Assembly: GCA_050633645.1 (NCBI GenBank)
Contig: JBOEGX010000001.1
Span: forward strand, 248,001-312,000
DNA: 64,000 bases
Source: UBA1672 sp050633645
Lineage (GTDB): Bacteria; Pseudomonadota; Alphaproteobacteria; Micavibrionales; Micavibrionaceae
Reading direction: 5' to 3'
Position 1 is the stretch's first letter; the number at the start of each line of letters is the position of its first letter. The position numbers and the translations under genes were made by a program. The notes under the pieces are model-generated. The model was not told where the DNA came from, did no database searches, and saw nothing but the letters and a program-made list of their open reading frames with translations. Positions 62,677 to 64,000 of this stretch are shown here, one piece after another.

Positions 62677-62681
62677 TTGAT

Positions 62682-63854
62682 TTAATCATCCTTATTGGGC
62701 ATTTGCACAGATACTGCGGCTTGTGCGGCGATGCCTTCTTTGCGACCTGTGAAGCCGAGTTTTTCCGTTGTGGTTGCCTTAATATTTACACGAGCAGGGG
62801 ATGTCCCCATAATTTCGGCCATACGTTTTACCATGGCATCGCGATATTCACCAATTTTAGGGCGTTCACAAATAAGGGTAACATCGGCATTAATCAGAGA
62901 GCCGCCTTTATCCCTCATAAGCTTTATTGCATGCTCTAAAAACACGGCGCTATCCATATTTTTGAAATCATTATTACTTGGCGGGAAATGCAGGCCGATA
63001 TCGCCTACACCAACCGCACCCAAAATAGCATCGGTTAGGGCGTGCAAGCCAACATCGGCATCAGAATGCCCTTTTAGCTTACGATCAAAGGCAACATCAA
63101 CGCCACAGAGTCTAATTGATTTCACATCAAGGGAGTTTTCATCAAAGGCATGAACGTCAAAACCCGTGCCTATATATGTTTGTGTGTGGAGGAGGTGTTG
63201 AGCCAAATCTAAATCCTCTTTCTGTGTTATTTTGAAATTCTTGCGGCTACTTTTAATATATTTAACTGGATAGCCAAGCGCCGTAACTAGCGCAGTATCA
63301 TCCGTATAGATTTTATTCTTATCTGATTTTTCATGGGCGTCTTTTAATATTTTGGCGTGGAAGGCTTGGGGCGTTTGCAATGCCCAAAGATTTTCACGAG
63401 TTATGTGATCAGTGGCGCACGCAGTGTCATCCGCGTATGAGAGGGTATCAATCACAGGGGCGGCAAGGGTCGCGGCAGCGTATGTGTCCATTGATTCAAG
63501 AAGGCATTCTATATCATCAGCCTGTACAAAGGGGCGTGCCGCATCATGGATAAGAACAACTGCGTCATCTGGTAGGTTTAGCGCTATCAATCCATTATAG
63601 ACGCTTTGCTGCCTTGTTGAACCACCATCGCAAATAGTAACATTGTTCAGGCCTTTGATTGAGTTTTGCAGCAGATCATTATGCGCGGGGTTCGACACAA
63701 TGCATATTGATTTTAGCGCATCAATACCACTAAACGCATTTATCGAGCGGCGGATAATGGTTTGCCCCCCCAAAGATACATACTGCTTTGGGATATCATA
63801 CCCAAAGCGCAATCCTGAGCCTGCAGCGACGATAATGAGAGAGAATTCAACCAT
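62682..63854 (-). CDS. ispDF: Bifunctional IspD/IspF, MEP-pathway enzyme
   Basis: A fusion, common in alphaproteobacteria, of the cytidylyltransferase (IspD) and the MEcPP synthase (IspF). The IspD domain (about residues 1-225) has SLIIVAAGSGLRFGYDIPKQY, VLIHDAARPFV near residue 100 and TPQAFHAKIL near residue 175. The IspF domain (about 233-390) has the metal-site YIGTGFDVHAFDE, LKGHSDADVGLHALTDAILGA and DIGLHFPPSN, ending LGFTGRKEGIAAQAAVSV. Start was set at the ATG at 63854, where VEFSLIIVAAG begins; an upstream ATG at 63911 would add an unrelated 19 residues. Confidence 0.96.
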   Translation of the reverse strand: MVEFSLIIVAAGSGLRFGYDIPKQYVSLGGQTIIRRSINAFSGIDALKSICIVSNPAHNDLLQNSIKGLNNVTICDGGSTRQQSVYNGLIALNLPDDAVVLIHDAARPFVQADDIECLLESMDTYAAATLAAPVIDTLSYADDTACATDHITRENLWALQTPQAFHAKILKDAHEKSDKNKIYTDDTALVTALGYPVKYIKSSRKNFKITQKEDLDLAQHLLHTQTYIGTGFDVHAFDENSLDVKSIRLCGVDVAFDRKLKGHSDADVGLHALTDAILGAVGVGDIGLHFPPSNNDFKNMDSAVFLEHAIKLMRDKGGSLINADVTLICERPKIGEYRDAMVKRMAEIMGTSPARVNIKATTTEKLGFTGRKEGIAAQAAVSVQMPNKDD

Positions 63855-64000
63855 GCTTACTTCATAAAATAGTGTTGCTCTTTCGCCCAACCTGTTGTAA
63901 AAATACAACACATATTTGATGGGGTGTATGGTCAGTGTATAACAGGAAACCGCCGTTATAAAAGCCCCAATTTAGAGATTGCCGATTTTGAATACAAATT
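63855..64000. other. Intergenic region right of ispDF, window edge
   Basis: This 146-base stretch carries the ispDF promoter on the minus strand and presumably that of a gene starting beyond the edge. An open frame from a TTG at 63988 reaches the end, but too little is seen to name it; in alphaproteobacteria dusB often lies here. Confidence 0.4.

Overview
The window is a dense, housekeeping-type chromosomal segment of an alphaproteobacterium with fairly low GC content (judged by eye, not computed). The assignment rests on gene order. The blocks rnj-DUF1467-proS-lolC-lolD-dnaE, rpsB-tsf-pyrH-frr-uppS-cdsA-dxr-rseP-bamA-skp-lpxD-fabZ-lpxA-lpxI-lpxB-gltA, gltX-comEC-lexA-trpCDG, ppiD-tpiA-secG-pyrG-kdsA-eno, ftsB-pdhA-pdhB-pdhC-lpdA-lipA-coq10 and cinA-pgpA-ispDF are all typical of that class. 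So are a lipoylated PdhB, a fused IspDF and a GTTC-N7-GTTC SOS box in front of lexA. I cannot place it at genus or order level. No phage, IS element, CRISPR array or defence system is visible.

Layout. Positions 1-9.5 kb hold the 3' part of RNase J, two small membrane or exported proteins, an archaeal/eukaryotic-type prolyl-tRNA synthetase, the lipoprotein-release pair LolC/LolD and the replicative polymerase DnaE. From 9.7 to 25.7 kb, one long plus-strand run links translation (S2, EF-Ts, RRF), UMP kinase, isoprenoid and phospholipid precursors, two tandem RseP-type site-2 proteases, outer-membrane assembly (BamA, Skp) and lipid A synthesis. From 25.7 to 38.7 kb there are minus-strand citrate synthase, GltX, LexA, the trp genes and PpiD, with ComEC and a divergent polysaccharide deacetylase on the plus strand. 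From 38.9 to 52.5 kb lie TpiA, SecG, CTP synthase, KdsA, enolase, a YqgE-like protein, NAD(P)HX dehydratase, tRNA-Leu(UAG), trigger factor, ClpP, Lon, HU, tRNA-Val(UAC) and FtsB. From 52.7 to 61.7 kb is the pyruvate dehydrogenase/lipoate cluster. From 61.7 to 63.9 kb a minus-strand cinA-pgpA-ispDF group closes the window.

The genes form a few connected programmes: envelope biogenesis (UppS, CdsA, RseP, BamA, Skp, Lpx, KdsA, Lol, PpiD, SecG), protein synthesis and quality control (RpsB, Tsf, Frr, ProS, GltX, Tig, ClpP, Lon), and entry to the TCA cycle (Pdh, Lpd, LipA, GltA). The points that stand out are: ProS of archaeal type at the usual bacterial proS locus; two adjacent, diverged RseP paralogues with long insertions; absence of clpX between clpP and lon, where a terminator sits instead; a nested stem-loop leader before rpsB; a three-stem 92-nt palindromic element between tsf and pyrH; a membrane-anchored YqgE homologue; and several unrecognised small secreted or Ala/Ser/Gly-rich proteins. 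I see no clear new multi-gene system.
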